Assembly: GCA_009774145.1 (NCBI GenBank)
Contig: VSND01000011.1
Span: forward strand, 1 to 64,000
Source: Lachnospiraceae bacterium
GTDB lineage: Bacteria > Bacillota > Clostridia > Lachnospirales > Lachnospiraceae
Reading direction: 5' to 3'
Length of the DNA stretch: 64,000 bases
Below, piece by piece: positions 16,056 through 25,027 of the stretch. The notes beneath the pieces are model-generated. The model was not told where the DNA came from and searched no databases. It was given only the letters and a program-made list of their open reading frames with translations. Every line of letters starts with the position of its first letter. Position 1 is the stretch's first letter. A program made the translations under genes and the position numbers.

Positions 16056-16991
16056 CTATCGAACCAGTTCCTCTGCCAGTTCCACAATATGCTCCGCCGT
16101 GATTCCATTCATCTCCAGCAGCCTTTCATAAGGCGCCGACTGTCCAAACTGGTCCTGAATGCCGACTCTTCTGACCACTGCCTTTCCGGTCTCTGCCACC
16201 ACATCGCTGACGGCGCTTCCCAGCCCGTTCAGGATATTATGGTCTTCTACTGTGATAATCTTTCCGATCTGGTCCACACAGGCCGTGACTGCGTCCCTGT
16301 CCAGCGGTTTGATCGTATGCATGTCCAGCACCCTTGCCTGAATACCCTTTGCCTCCAGTAACTCTGCCGCTTTCAGCGCGATGCAGACGGTATCTCCGTT
16401 GGCGATCACTGCCACGTCTCCGCCTTCCCGAAGAACATTTGCCTTTCCGATCTCAAATTCCGTATTTTCATCATAGATCACCGGAACTGCATCTCTGGTA
16501 AACCGGAGATAACAGGGCCCATACATCTCTGCCGCTTTTGCCACCAGTTTCCTTGCTGCGTAATAATCTGCCGGCATGATCACCGTCATATTCGGAAGCG
16601 TCCGCAGTACGCCCAGGTCCTCGATACACTGATGGCTGGCGCCGTCATTGGCCGGGGTTACACCTCCATGGGAGCAGGCGATCTTCACATTCAGGTTCGG
16701 ATAGCAGATCTCCTGGCGGATCATCTCACACATTCGGAGGGAACCGAACACCGCATAGGTGACAACAAAGGGAATCTTTCCGCAGGTTGCCATGCCTGCC
16801 GCCACGCCTGCCGCATTCTGCTCCGCAATGCCCACATTAAAGTACTGATCCGGAAGTTCTGCCCGGAACTGCCCGGTCTTACAGGATTTTCCGATATCCA
16901 CATCCACCACATAGATCTTATTGTCTTTTTTCCCGAGTTTCACGATCTCTTCACCAAATCCGTCTCTGGTTGCCTTTTTTACTTCGCTCAT
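16056..16991 (-). CDS. transketolase, C-terminal subunit
   Basis: A 311-residue protein covering the pyrimidine-binding and C-terminal domains of a split transketolase. Visible motifs are GIAEQNAAGVAAGMA (the Glu that activates thiamine diphosphate), FVVTYAVFGSLRMCEMIR, a central GVTPANDGASHQCIEDLG and the C-terminal EDHNILNGLGSAVSD. AGGAG precedes the ATG. It follows the N-terminal subunit gene by 178 bases on the same strand. Together they would transfer two-carbon units between ketoses and aldoses; placed behind a TRAP transporter they probably act on an imported sugar derivative. Confidence 0.93.
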   Translation of the reverse strand: MSEVKKATRDGFGEEIVKLGKKDNKIYVVDVDIGKSCKTGQFRAELPDQYFNVGIAEQNAAGVAAGMATCGKIPFVVTYAVFGSLRMCEMIRQEICYPNLNVKIACSHGGVTPANDGASHQCIEDLGVLRTLPNMTVIMPADYYAARKLVAKAAEMYGPCYLRFTRDAVPVIYDENTEFEIGKANVLREGGDVAVIANGDTVCIALKAAELLEAKGIQARVLDMHTIKPLDRDAVTACVDQIGKIITVEDHNILNGLGSAVSDVVAETGKAVVRRVGIQDQFGQSAPYERLLEMNGITAEHIVELAEELVR

Positions 16992-17169
16992 CTTATACGC
17001 TCCTGTCTGTCATTTTACATTCGACTAATCTGTTTCCCTGATATTCCGGCGTTATCTCACCTGATTCCGCATCGGCTCTTATTTTGCTCCGGCTGCTGCG
17101 GATCACCGCTCCTTACGAATTTTGACTGCCGAAATTCTGAAAAGGTATCCGTTCCTGCATGAACCTGCG

Positions 17170-18012
17170 TTACGCCAGCGCTGCCAGCTGCTCATCCAGC
17201 TCCTTCATTGCCTGCGCATACTGCTCGTCATTGGGCGCCACTCCGTGCCAGCCGCACTGATTTTCCATAAAGGACACACCCTTTCCTTTAACCGTGTGCG
17301 CAAAGATGCATTTGGGCTTTCCGTTTCTGGACGCCCTCGTCTTATCCAGCACCGCCAGAATCTCCTCCATATTGTGTCCGTCCACATCGAAGGTCTCAAA
17401 CCCGAATGCCTCAAACTTCTTTCCAAGATTGATATTCGGCATGACCTCATCGGTGGTTCCGTCCAGCTGCAGGTTGTTGTTGTCCACGAATACCACCAGA
17501 TTATCCAGTTGATACTTGTTTGCTGTCTGCGCAGCCTCCCAGATCTCGCCCTCCTGGCACTCGCCGTCGCCCAGCACCACGAATACCCGATAGTCTTTCC
17601 GATCCGCTTTTGCCACGATGCCCATGCCGACGCCGCAGGCAAATCCCTGTCCCAGGGAACCGGTGGAAATGTCGATGCCCGGGCATTTCTTCATATCCGG
17701 ATGGCCCTGAAGGATCGAACCCTCCTGACGAAGCGTATCCAGCACCGCTTCATCAAAAAAACCTCTGGTCGCCAGCGCCGCGTACTGGATCGGGCACACA
17801 TGGCCTTTGGAAAGGACGAAACGGTCTCTGTCTTCCCATTTTGGATTTTTCGGATCCAGATTCATCTCCCGGAAATACAGGGCGGTCACAAAATCAGCCG
17901 CTGACAGGGAGCCGCCCGGATGGCCGGACTGCGCCTTGTGGATCATGCGGATTACCTTTTTCTTCAGTTCAATACACTGTTTCTGTAATTCTTTTACACT
18001 TGCTTCTCTCAT
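17170..18012 (-). CDS. transketolase, N-terminal (thiamine diphosphate-binding) subunit
   Basis: A 280-residue protein. The ATG at 18010-18012 follows AGAGGTG; upstream in-frame residues are not family-like. Key residues are H in AQSGHPGGSLSAADF, KGHVCPIQYAAL, GSLGQGFACGVGMG and the thiamine diphosphate motif GDGECQEGEIWEAA ending NNNLQLDG. Length matches the large half of split transketolases. It follows the TRAP permease gene by 121 bases. Split transketolases in transporter operons are known to act in apulose-like or other branched-sugar routes; no sugar kinase is present here, so the substrate stays open. Confidence 0.94.
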   Translation of the reverse strand: MREASVKELQKQCIELKKKVIRMIHKAQSGHPGGSLSAADFVTALYFREMNLDPKNPKWEDRDRFVLSKGHVCPIQYAALATRGFFDEAVLDTLRQEGSILQGHPDMKKCPGIDISTGSLGQGFACGVGMGIVAKADRKDYRVFVVLGDGECQEGEIWEAAQTANKYQLDNLVVFVDNNNLQLDGTTDEVMPNINLGKKFEAFGFETFDVDGHNMEEILAVLDKTRASRNGKPKCIFAHTVKGKGVSFMENQCGWHGVAPNDEQYAQAMKELDEQLAALA

Positions 18013-18133
18013 AATGATTTCACCTCTTGATTTTATAATGTTGCTTCCGTCCCTCCAGCTTCCGGATACCAGACAGATGTTCTGTTTCTTTCGGATATGG
18101 TTCGAGACGGCACTGTGGTCTGATTTCCTGTGT

Positions 18134-19417
18134 CTATACAAAGGCCAGCGATACTGCAGGCACGTAAGTCACAATCAAAAGTACAAGGATCGATGCAATC
18201 AGCAGCGGAATTACCGCTTTTGAAATATCTTTCAGGTTCACATCCGCCACTCCGCAGGCCACATACAGGTTGACGCCGACCGGCGGTGTAAAAAGTCCGA
18301 TGGCCAGGTTTACAATCATGACCACCCCCAGATGCACCAGATCAATGCCCAGGGCATTTGCCACCGGCACAAACAGCGGTGTGAAGATATACAGCGCTGA
18401 CGTGGAGTCCAGGAAGCATCCGGCGATCAGAAGGATAATGTTCACAATGATGAAGAAAATCATCGTGCTTCCTCCGGTTACCTGCTGAAGCGCCGTACTG
18501 ATGGCCACATCCAGCCTTGCACGGGTCAGCACATAGGCAAACAGGCTGGCCGCTGCCGTAATAAACATAACGGTCGCCGTGGTGGATACGGAATCCAGCA
18601 GGAGGGTGTACAGTTCCCTGAACCGGATCTGTCTGTAGATAAAGATTCCCACAAACAGTCCGTAGATGACGGACACTGCCGCCGCTTCCGTAGGCGTAAA
18701 GATTCCGCCGTAGATCCCTCCCAGAATAATGACCGGCATCAGCAGGCCCCAGAATGCATCCCGGAATGCCGTCCAGCGTTCTTTTGCGGATGCTTTGGGC
18801 AGTGTCTCCAGTTCGCTTTTGCTTCCCACCAGAAGCGCGGTCACCATCAGCCCCAGACCCATGAGAAGCCCCGGAAGGATACCTGCCAGAAACAGCGTCC
18901 CGATGGATGCATCCGCAATGGAACCGTACACCACAAAGGTAATAGAGGGCGGGATGACCACACCAATGGCTCCGGAAGCTCCCATGAGCGCCGCCGCAAA
19001 GGCCGGCCTGTACCCTGCTTTGATCATGGCCGGGATCATGATCAGTCCCAGAGCCGCCACGGTCGCCGGGCCCGAACCGGAGATCGCCGCGAAGAAGCAG
19101 GACACGATGACGCATACAATGGCAAGGCCCCCTTTTAAATGTCCCACGCAGACTTCCGCCAGCCGGATCAGCTTTCCGGAGATGCCCGCTTTCTCCATGA
19201 TATTCCCGGCAAGGATGAAGAACGGAATCGCCAGAAGTACGAATTTGCTCGTGGAGGACGACACCAGTCTGGGGAGACTGCTCATGATGGTGTCCAGAGG
19301 CCGCCCTGCTCCCTGAACGATCATGGCCAGTACACTGGACGCTCCGAGACAGACCGCAATGGGCGTGCCAATCAGCAGCAGAACCGCAAATACGAGAAAC
19401 AATACAGCTGCAACCAT
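18134..19417 (-). CDS. dctM: TRAP transporter large permease (DctM)
   Basis: A 427-residue membrane protein with about twelve hydrophobic segments and TRAP motifs such as FFILAGNIMEKAGISGKLIRL, FFAAISGSGPATVAALG and GIYGGIFTPTEAAAVSVIYG. A GGAGGAG site precedes the ATG, and its ATG overlaps the dctQ stop (TGATG). It forms the ion-coupled channel of a high-affinity uptake system. Confidence 0.95.
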   Translation of the reverse strand: MVAAVLFLVFAVLLLIGTPIAVCLGASSVLAMIVQGAGRPLDTIMSSLPRLVSSSTSKFVLLAIPFFILAGNIMEKAGISGKLIRLAEVCVGHLKGGLAIVCVIVSCFFAAISGSGPATVAALGLIMIPAMIKAGYRPAFAAALMGASGAIGVVIPPSITFVVYGSIADASIGTLFLAGILPGLLMGLGLMVTALLVGSKSELETLPKASAKERWTAFRDAFWGLLMPVIILGGIYGGIFTPTEAAAVSVIYGLFVGIFIYRQIRFRELYTLLLDSVSTTATVMFITAAASLFAYVLTRARLDVAISTALQQVTGGSTMIFFIIVNIILLIAGCFLDSTSALYIFTPLFVPVANALGIDLVHLGVVMIVNLAIGLFTPPVGVNLYVACGVADVNLKDISKAVIPLLIASILVLLIVTYVPAVSLAFV

Positions 19418-19896
19418 CAGTTCTCTCCTCCTTTCTCAACGGTTTCCCGGATTTCTTCAATCAGCACCTGCACAAACCGAATGGCGGCAAACAGCGCTCC
19501 GATGGGTACAAAGGAACCGAAGATCCATTCCGGCCACTGCATGTTGGCCGTCACCTGATGCAGCTGTCTCTGGCTTAAAACCATCCGAATGCCGTAGTAA
19601 AAGATTGCTCCCGTAAATGCCACAGCAAACAGATAACCAATGATATGGAAGATTCTGCGGACCTTCGGGCTCACCACATCCGTCAGAATGGTCAGACCCA
19701 GATGCGCTCTTCTTCTGGCTGCAATGGCGGTGCCCAGCAGGCTCAGAAGCACGAACAGGTAGGTTGTGATCTCTTCTGAGAAGGAGAAGGAAGCGCTGAA
19801 CACATATCTGGCCACCACATTGGCAAATGCCAGGATCGTCATGACCGACAGGCAGGCAGCTGCCACAATCTCCTCAATTCTGTCTAATATATGCAT
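19417..19896 (-). CDS. dctQ: TRAP transporter small permease (DctQ)
   Basis: A 159-residue protein with four hydrophobic segments and a conserved RRAHLGLTILTD motif. The ATG at 19894-19896 follows AAAGGGG; the longer reading from 19929 overlaps the dctP end. It lies 25 bases after dctP and overlaps dctM by one base. It scaffolds the large permease and docks the binding protein. Confidence 0.92.
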   Translation of the reverse strand: MHILDRIEEIVAAACLSVMTILAFANVVARYVFSASFSFSEEITTYLFVLLSLLGTAIAARRRAHLGLTILTDVVSPKVRRIFHIIGYLFAVAFTGAIFYYGIRMVLSQRQLHQVTANMQWPEWIFGSFVPIGALFAAIRFVQVLIEEIRETVEKGGEN

Positions 19897-19921
19897 AGAT
19901 TTCCCCTTTCCGCCTGCTCTG

Positions 19922-20950
19922 CTATTCAATCTGAAACGCTGTACAGGCTTCTTCTCCGTATTTTTCCATAAATTTTTTCCGGACCGGCTGGACCGCTTCC
20001 TTGAAAGCCTGAAGCTCTTCCGGTGTCAGTTCCGTCACAACCATACCGCCGTCCCGAAATTTCTGTATAATCGCCGCTTCTTCTGCTTCTACCTGATCCC
20101 GTCCCCAGTCGCATGCCTCTTTTGCCTTTTCTCTTAAGAGTTCCTGCGTCTCTGGCTCCAGGCTGTTCCAGATCTCGGTATTTGCCACAAACAGATCATT
20201 CTCGTAAGTGTAGTTCCACAGCGTCATATAGTCCTGCACCTCATACATTTTCGCCGAATCCGTAATGCTCACCCCGTTTTCCTGCCCGTCAATGGCCCCC
20301 TGCTGAATGGCGGTGAACACTTCGCTCCAGCTCATGGAGATGGGATCCGCTTTCAGTTCCCGGAAAAAGTCCATATAGACCTCGCTGCCCGGCACCCGGA
20401 TCTTCAGGCCCTGTACGTCCTCCGGCGTACGCACTTCATGCCTGCTGTTGCTGATCTGCCGGAATCCGTTGTGAAAAGAGCCCAGATAGGTAATTCCTTT
20501 TTCCTCCAGAACCTTTGCGTAGTAATCTCCCCCGGTCTCATCGATCACGGTTCTGGCCTCCGTATAGTTGTCAAAGCTCCACGGGATCGTTGCAATGGAC
20601 ATCTGACCGTCCAGCACCGACATGACGGATGTGGCATAGGCCGCCAGGTCCGCGCCTCCCACTGCAATCATCTCGATTCCCTTTGTGGAGTTCCCCCCTG
20701 CAAGCTGATCATTGGGAAATACCGCAACGGTGACTCTGCCGCCGGACTCTTCTTCCACCAGTTCCGCAAATTTCTTCGCCACTTTGGTATCAATCTGAAT
20801 ATCCGTTCCATTGACCGCCATCACCAGTTCGATCTCCTGGTAACTGTCACCCGATCCTGTGGATGTCTGTTCCGTACCAGAACCGCATCCCGACAGCAAT
20901 ACAGATGCCAGTACCGCCGCAAGGATCAACCCTGCCATCTTCTGCTTCAT
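19922..20950 (-). CDS. dctP: TRAP transporter solute-binding lipoprotein (DctP)
   Basis: A 342-residue protein with a lipoprotein signal (hydrophobic run then LSGC, Cys at about 22). DctP signatures: FPNDQLAGG, ISNSRHEVRTPEDVQGLKIRVPGSE and MSWSEVFTAIQQGAIDGQENG, including the arginine that clamps a ligand carboxylate (KIRVP). The ATG at 20948-20950 follows AAGGAG. The carboxylate-binding Arg and an FCD regulator suggest a sugar acid, but TRAP systems for neutral sugars also exist. It is the first gene of the operon, behind a consensus promoter with an operator at its start site. Confidence 0.94.
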   Translation of the reverse strand: MKQKMAGLILAAVLASVLLSGCGSGTEQTSTGSGDSYQEIELVMAVNGTDIQIDTKVAKKFAELVEEESGGRVTVAVFPNDQLAGGNSTKGIEMIAVGGADLAAYATSVMSVLDGQMSIATIPWSFDNYTEARTVIDETGGDYYAKVLEEKGITYLGSFHNGFRQISNSRHEVRTPEDVQGLKIRVPGSEVYMDFFRELKADPISMSWSEVFTAIQQGAIDGQENGVSITDSAKMYEVQDYMTLWNYTYENDLFVANTEIWNSLEPETQELLREKAKEACDWGRDQVEAEEAAIIQKFRDGGMVVTELTPEELQAFKEAVQPVRKKFMEKYGEEACTAFQIE

Positions 20951-20976
20951 CAAGCATTTCTCCTTCCTTTTGTTTT

Positions 20977-21020
20977 CATCCTTTGTAGGATGTTATACGT
21001 ACTATATATCATAATGACAA
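20977..21020 (-). promoter_or_regulatory. sigma-A promoter and operator of the dctPQM operon
   Basis: On the minus strand a TTGTCA (21015-21020) is separated by exactly 17 bases from TATAAC (20992-20997). Overlapping the last base of the -10 and covering the start site is the palindrome CATCCT-TTGT-AGGATG (20977-20992). A repressor bound here would block initiation. Half-sites match those at 15991-16011 and 13456-13471. Confidence 0.7.
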
Positions 21021-21181
21021 AAGAATGTCAATGCTTTTTCTCATATTCGGCATTTTATACATATTTCATGTGTGATTTTTGTGCGAAATGACAGATAAAA
21101 AAGAAGCAACACGGATCCGTTTATTTCAAATAACCTTCTGCTGTCTGTACGCAGGAACCAAACAGTTTGCAGACCATGAAC

Positions 21182-21250
21182 GGTGTTGCCGGTGCGCATT
21201 TTGCAGAAAAGCGGGATAAATGGAAGCTGAAAATGCACACCGGTAACACC
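21182..21250. repeat. 24-base imperfect inverted repeat
   Basis: GGTGTTGCCGGTG continues into CGCATTTTGCAG, and the other arm is nearly its reverse complement (CTGAAAATGC then ACACCGGTAACACC), around a 20-base loop. A second hairpin, ACAGGC-TGATC-GCCTGT, follows at 21254-21270. No T-run follows on either strand, so it is not a simple terminator. It lies between purine nucleoside phosphorylase and dctP; role unknown. Confidence 0.6.
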
Positions 21251-21291
21251 ATACAGGCTGATCGCCTGTTCTCAATACTGCCTGCAGCCCT

Positions 21292-22122
21292 TTACGCCTC
21301 TGCCGTATGCCAGTCCAGCAGAAGCTGTCTGACCCAGCTGCACAGCTTTTCACTGCTCTCACCTGCGATCCGCATCACTTCCTCATGGCTGTGTTTCGTC
21401 TTCGCGATCCCGGTTGCCATGTTGGTGATGCAGGCAATCCCCAGTACCTTCATTCCCAGATAGTTGGCTGCGATGGTTTCCGGCACGGTGGACATGCCGA
21501 TGGCATCCGCGCCGAGACGTTCATATGCGCGGATCTCTGCCGCGGTTTCATAACAGGGACCGGAGAAAATGGCATAGACGCCTTTTTTACAGGAGATCCC
21601 CAGCTTCTCTGCTGTCTTTTCCGCCTTCCGAATCAGTTCTTTCGCATACGCCTCCGACATATCCGGAAAACGGACGCCGAAACGTTCGTCATTTTCTCCG
21701 ATCAGCGAGTTGTTTCCCAGCATGTTGATGTAATCGGTCAGGATCATCAGGTCTCCCGGCTCGAAATCCCGGTTAATCCCGCCGCAGGCATTGGTTACGA
21801 TCAGATTCTCAATACCCAGAAGCTTCATCACATAGATGGGATAGGTCACTTCCTTCATGGTAAAACCTTCGTAATAGTGAAAACGTCCCTGCATGGCAGC
21901 AATGATCTCCTGCCCGATCCTGCCGATCACCAGATTTCCCGCATGCCCTGCCACGTGAGACCGGGGGAAATTCGGGATCTCCGTGTAGGGGATGACCGCC
22001 CGTTCCTCCATGATGTCCACCAGGCTCCCCAGACCGCTTCCTAATATGATGCCCGTGGTCGGACGCAATGACGTCCTGCCCTGAATAAACTGCGCCGATT
22101 CTTTTACTTTCTCATAAAACAT
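21292..22122 (-). CDS. punA: purine-nucleoside phosphorylase
   Basis: A 276-residue protein of the trimeric PNP family (inosine/guanosine phosphorylase). It phosphorolyses purine nucleosides to the base and ribose-1-phosphate. Visible motifs are GIILGSGLG, phosphate/sugar-binding FPRSHVAGHAGNLV and QGRFHYYEG, VTNACGGIN, FSGPCYETAAEIRAYERLGADAIGMSTVPE and the late ITNMATGI. AAGGAGG precedes the ATG. It is followed on the same strand only by the hairpin region; upstream lies the DUF4230 gene in the same direction. Confidence 0.95.
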   Translation of the reverse strand: MFYEKVKESAQFIQGRTSLRPTTGIILGSGLGSLVDIMEERAVIPYTEIPNFPRSHVAGHAGNLVIGRIGQEIIAAMQGRFHYYEGFTMKEVTYPIYVMKLLGIENLIVTNACGGINRDFEPGDLMILTDYINMLGNNSLIGENDERFGVRFPDMSEAYAKELIRKAEKTAEKLGISCKKGVYAIFSGPCYETAAEIRAYERLGADAIGMSTVPETIAANYLGMKVLGIACITNMATGIAKTKHSHEEVMRIAGESSEKLCSWVRQLLLDWHTAEA

Positions 22123-22191
22123 AGATTTGACCTCCTTTTTCTTTCTTCCGGCCTATGGCCTGCATGCTGCTTTGACTGACCGAAGCATCTG

Positions 22192-22761
22192 TTATTGAAT
22201 CACCAGCGTCCGTTCTCCTACCATATCCTCCAGAAATCCCTGAATGATGCTCTCTGTCTGAACTCTGGCATTTTGAAGCAGACTCTCCAGATCCGCCTTT
22301 TCCATAACATCCGCCTTCGCTGCCGCAACCATGTCAATCACATCCTCTTTTTCCATCCGGTTAAACAGCGCCCATTTTTCATCATAAAATTCGATCGAGC
22401 CTTCGTCAATCTCCACAGACTGCACTTCGCACTCCGGCAATGTAATCACTACCTGGTCTTCCTGAACATCGATGACTGCTTTCTGAATATCGATCCCGGC
22501 CCGGACACCGGCCGTATAGATCATGGAAAAGCTGTTTCTGGTAAGAAACGGAATCTTCCCTTCGGAATATCTGATCAGACCTGTATAGGTAAGCCGGGCA
22601 GTGGTCAGCTCACGGACTGCTTCCAGCCTGCTGCTGACGAAAGCAGAGGTGAGTTCCGGTTCCTCCGGGGTGGTATAATACATATAACCGCAGATTCCTG
22701 CACCCATGCCGAGAAACAGGGTCAGCAGAATCAGCAGACATGTTCTTCCAAATCTTCTCAT
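22192..22761 (-). CDS. DUF4230 membrane-anchored protein
   Basis: A 189-residue protein. One N-terminal membrane segment (LLILLTLFLGMGAGICGYMYY) is followed by an extracytoplasmic domain with the DUF4230 pattern: SRLEAVRELTTARLTYTG, RAGIDIQKAVIDV, VVITLPECEVQSVEIDEGSIEFYDEK. ATG at 22759-22761 follows AAAGGAG; a TTG two codons earlier is possible. Function unknown. It precedes punA on the same strand. Confidence 0.85.
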   Translation of the reverse strand: MRRFGRTCLLILLTLFLGMGAGICGYMYYTTPEEPELTSAFVSSRLEAVRELTTARLTYTGLIRYSEGKIPFLTRNSFSMIYTAGVRAGIDIQKAVIDVQEDQVVITLPECEVQSVEIDEGSIEFYDEKWALFNRMEKEDVIDMVAAAKADVMEKADLESLLQNARVQTESIIQGFLEDMVGERTLVIQ

Positions 22762-22954
22762 TTTCAACCGCTCCTTTGTCTCTTTACCTGATTATACCAT
22801 GTGTGGCCGTTACTGAAAACTCTTACTTTCTGTATTTATTCCGAGTCTCTGTTACTGCTCAGATAACTGCAGGCCTTCCGCCTGTTATGGACATATGTTC
22901 CTGAAAGACCCATGGAAGGGCGCCGGTTTTATATTTCTGATTTTTATATATGGA

Positions 22955-22987
22955 TTGACACAGTATATTATATATTGTATAATATAC
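22955..22987 (+). promoter_or_regulatory. consensus promoter with PadR-type operator
   Basis: TTGACA (22955-22960), a 17-base spacer and TATAAT (22978-22983) form a near-perfect sigma-A promoter. A 10-base perfect inverted repeat, GTATATTATA and TATAATATAC with a 5-base spacer (22963-22987), overlaps the spacer and the -10 box. This is the usual position and AT-rich character of a PadR autoregulatory operator. Confidence 0.82.
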
Positions 22988-23017
22988 AAAACTGATACAT
23001 AAGAAAGGAGCACAAAG

Positions 23018-23335
23018 ATGATATTTCCTTTAAGTCCACCCATGTTTGACCTGCTGATCCTTTCCATTACTGAACAGGAAGATTCCTATGGTTATCAGTT
23101 AAGCCAGAAGATCAAGAACGTCTCCGGCGTCAAGGATTCCACCCTTTACCCGATTCTGAAAAGGCTGCAGGAACAGGGATTCCTGACCGTATATGACCAG
23201 CCCTTTCAGGGAAGGAACCGAAGATACTACCGGATCACAGACTCTGGCAGAGAACGATACCAGGAGCTTATGGAGGAATGGCAGCTCCACAAAGAAGCCA
23301 TTGACCGGATTTTGAAAGGAGGAAGCGAAGAATGA
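23018..23335 (+). CDS. PadR family transcriptional regulator
   Basis: A 105-residue winged-helix protein with the PadR motif DSYGYQLSQKI, then STLYPILKRLQEQGFLTVYDQPFQGRNRRYYRIT. AAAGGAG precedes the ATG. Its stop overlaps the next ATG (ATGA), so it is translationally coupled to the DUF1700 gene. PadR/DUF1700/DUF4097 trios are common in Firmicutes and are thought to respond to envelope or peptide-antibiotic stress; here the repressor likely controls its own operon through 22963-22987. Confidence 0.94.
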   Translation: MIFPLSPPMFDLLILSITEQEDSYGYQLSQKIKNVSGVKDSTLYPILKRLQEQGFLTVYDQPFQGRNRRYYRITDSGRERYQELMEEWQLHKEAIDRILKGGSEE

Positions 23336-23922
23336 ACCGTGAAGAATACATGAAGCTCCTGCAGCACAGACTGAGGAGACTGCCCAAAGAAGATTACAAC
23401 CGGGCGATCGCCTATTTTATCGAATATTTTGAGGAAGCCGGTCCAGAACGGGAAGCGCAGGCCATAGAGGATCTGGGAAGCCCGGAGCTGGCAGCAGATC
23501 AGATCATCCGCGATTTTGCAGTGGAGAATGCCGACGGCCCTGCGAAAAATGTCAAAAAAGGATTTTCTGCCCTGTGGATCGGCATTCTGGCGATTTTTGC
23601 CGCACCGGTGGCTCTGCCGCTGGCACTGGCGTTCGGCGCGGTGATCCTTGCCATGATACTGGTGGTGGCCGCCCTGATCTTCTCTGTATTCCTGATCGCC
23701 GTTTCCCTGGTCCTGTCCGCGCTCCCCTGCATTCTGGTCAGTCTCTGGCTTGTTTTCACTTCTTTTGCAGACGGACTGGCCACGCTGGGATACGGGCTCC
23801 TCATTCTGGGTGTGGGAATCCTTATGACCATGCTCAGCATCTTAATTACCAGATGGTGCCTGCACGGCATGACCCGTCTGTTTGGACTGATCGTGAAAGG
23901 TGGTAAATATTATGAAAAATAA
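23332..23922 (+). CDS. DUF1700 (HAAS domain) membrane protein
   Basis: A 196-residue protein. The N-terminal 70 residues form the soluble HAAS-type helical domain (MNREEYMKLLQHRLRRLPKEDYNRAIAYFIEYFEEAG...AIEDLGSPELAADQII). The rest is a run of about four very hydrophobic segments. It overlaps padR by four bases and the DUF4097 gene by eleven. It may pass an envelope signal to the PadR regulator; the mechanism is not established. Confidence 0.9.
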   Translation: MNREEYMKLLQHRLRRLPKEDYNRAIAYFIEYFEEAGPEREAQAIEDLGSPELAADQIIRDFAVENADGPAKNVKKGFSALWIGILAIFAAPVALPLALAFGAVILAMILVVAALIFSVFLIAVSLVLSALPCILVSLWLVFTSFADGLATLGYGLLILGVGILMTMLSILITRWCLHGMTRLFGLIVKGGKYYEK

Positions 23923-25000
23923 GAAAATATGGTTTTTCCTGTCTCTTTTATGCCTTCTGTCGGGAGGACTCTTTGTACTTCTGGGAACCCTGTTGGGCGG
24001 AATCCCCGGCTTCTATCTGGATAAAAACGGCATTCATACTTCAAGGGAAACGGCAAGTCAAACGATGAACGTATTTCAGGATACCATCGAACTGGATCCA
24101 TTTGACAGCATGGAACTGAATATTTATAATGCGGAGGATGTAACGCTTATCCCCTCAGACCGTTATGCAGTCGAATACCGTATTACCGGTATTTACGAAA
24201 AACCCGTCTGTCAGGCAGAAGACGGCAGACTGATCTTCCGTGAAACCTCTACTGTGTACAATGATCCCGGAATCTGGTTTCTGTATGCCAGCCCCCGTTC
24301 TGAATACATCAGAGAACCCGGACCTTATTATGTGAAAATCGAATATCCTGCAGACCAGATTTTCACTGATGTCAAAATCCGGATGGAATGCGGAGATCTG
24401 AAGCTTCCGTTTATACAGGCCGATACACTGGACATCCAGGATGACTACGGAGATGTCTCTCTGGACGGGTTTACCGGAACCGCATGGAACCTTTACATGT
24501 CCAGCGGAAATCTGGCTGCCGGATCAGTGACCGCCGAACAGACAAATATTCTGAGCGAATATGGAGACGTCTCTCTGAAAGACTATACCGGAAACACACT
24601 GGATATCCGTATGTCCAGCGGCGATCTTTTTCTTGGCTCTGTGACGGCAGAACAGACAGAGATTCAAAATGAGTATGGAACCGTCCAGATCGAACAGGCG
24701 TTCGCTGACAGTCTGACTGCGAATTTAAGTTCCGGCTCCTTTCTGGCCGGAAGCCTGGACGTCCCGGCTCTGAAAGTGGTGAATGAATATGGGTCGGTTC
24801 GCATCCTGCTTCCCGGAACACTGTCCGACTATGGCTACCAGCTGCAGACCGAATACGGCTCTGTCCTTCTGGGTGGAAAAAGCCTTGCAAACAGCGACGA
24901 AGAGGAAGACGAAATCCATTATACCTCCGCCGGAACCAATGGAAAAACCATTGAGATCTTATGCGACAGCGGAGATATCATAATTGATCCGGTACCATAG
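23912..25000 (+). CDS. DUF4097 beta-strand repeat protein
   Basis: A 362-residue protein. One N-terminal membrane segment is followed by a beta-helix-like domain with repeated units of the type YGDVSLDGFTG / SSGNLAAGSVTAEQT / YGDVSLKDYTG / SSGDLFLGSVTAEQTE. ATG at 23912 follows AAAGGTGG and lies within the end of the DUF1700 gene. DUF4097 proteins are envelope-exposed adhesin-like sensors of unknown ligand. Ends in a strong terminator. Confidence 0.9.
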   Translation: MKNKKIWFFLSLLCLLSGGLFVLLGTLLGGIPGFYLDKNGIHTSRETASQTMNVFQDTIELDPFDSMELNIYNAEDVTLIPSDRYAVEYRITGIYEKPVCQAEDGRLIFRETSTVYNDPGIWFLYASPRSEYIREPGPYYVKIEYPADQIFTDVKIRMECGDLKLPFIQADTLDIQDDYGDVSLDGFTGTAWNLYMSSGNLAAGSVTAEQTNILSEYGDVSLKDYTGNTLDIRMSSGDLFLGSVTAEQTEIQNEYGTVQIEQAFADSLTANLSSGSFLAGSLDVPALKVVNEYGSVRILLPGTLSDYGYQLQTEYGSVLLGGKSLANSDEEEDEIHYTSAGTNGKTIEILCDSGDIIIDPVP

Positions 25001-25027
25001 AATCTCCGTATTTTATCGGAAACCATG

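Noticed and set aside
21182..21250. Inverted repeat as the punA terminator
   Set aside because: No T-run follows on either strand; kept as an unexplained structure instead.
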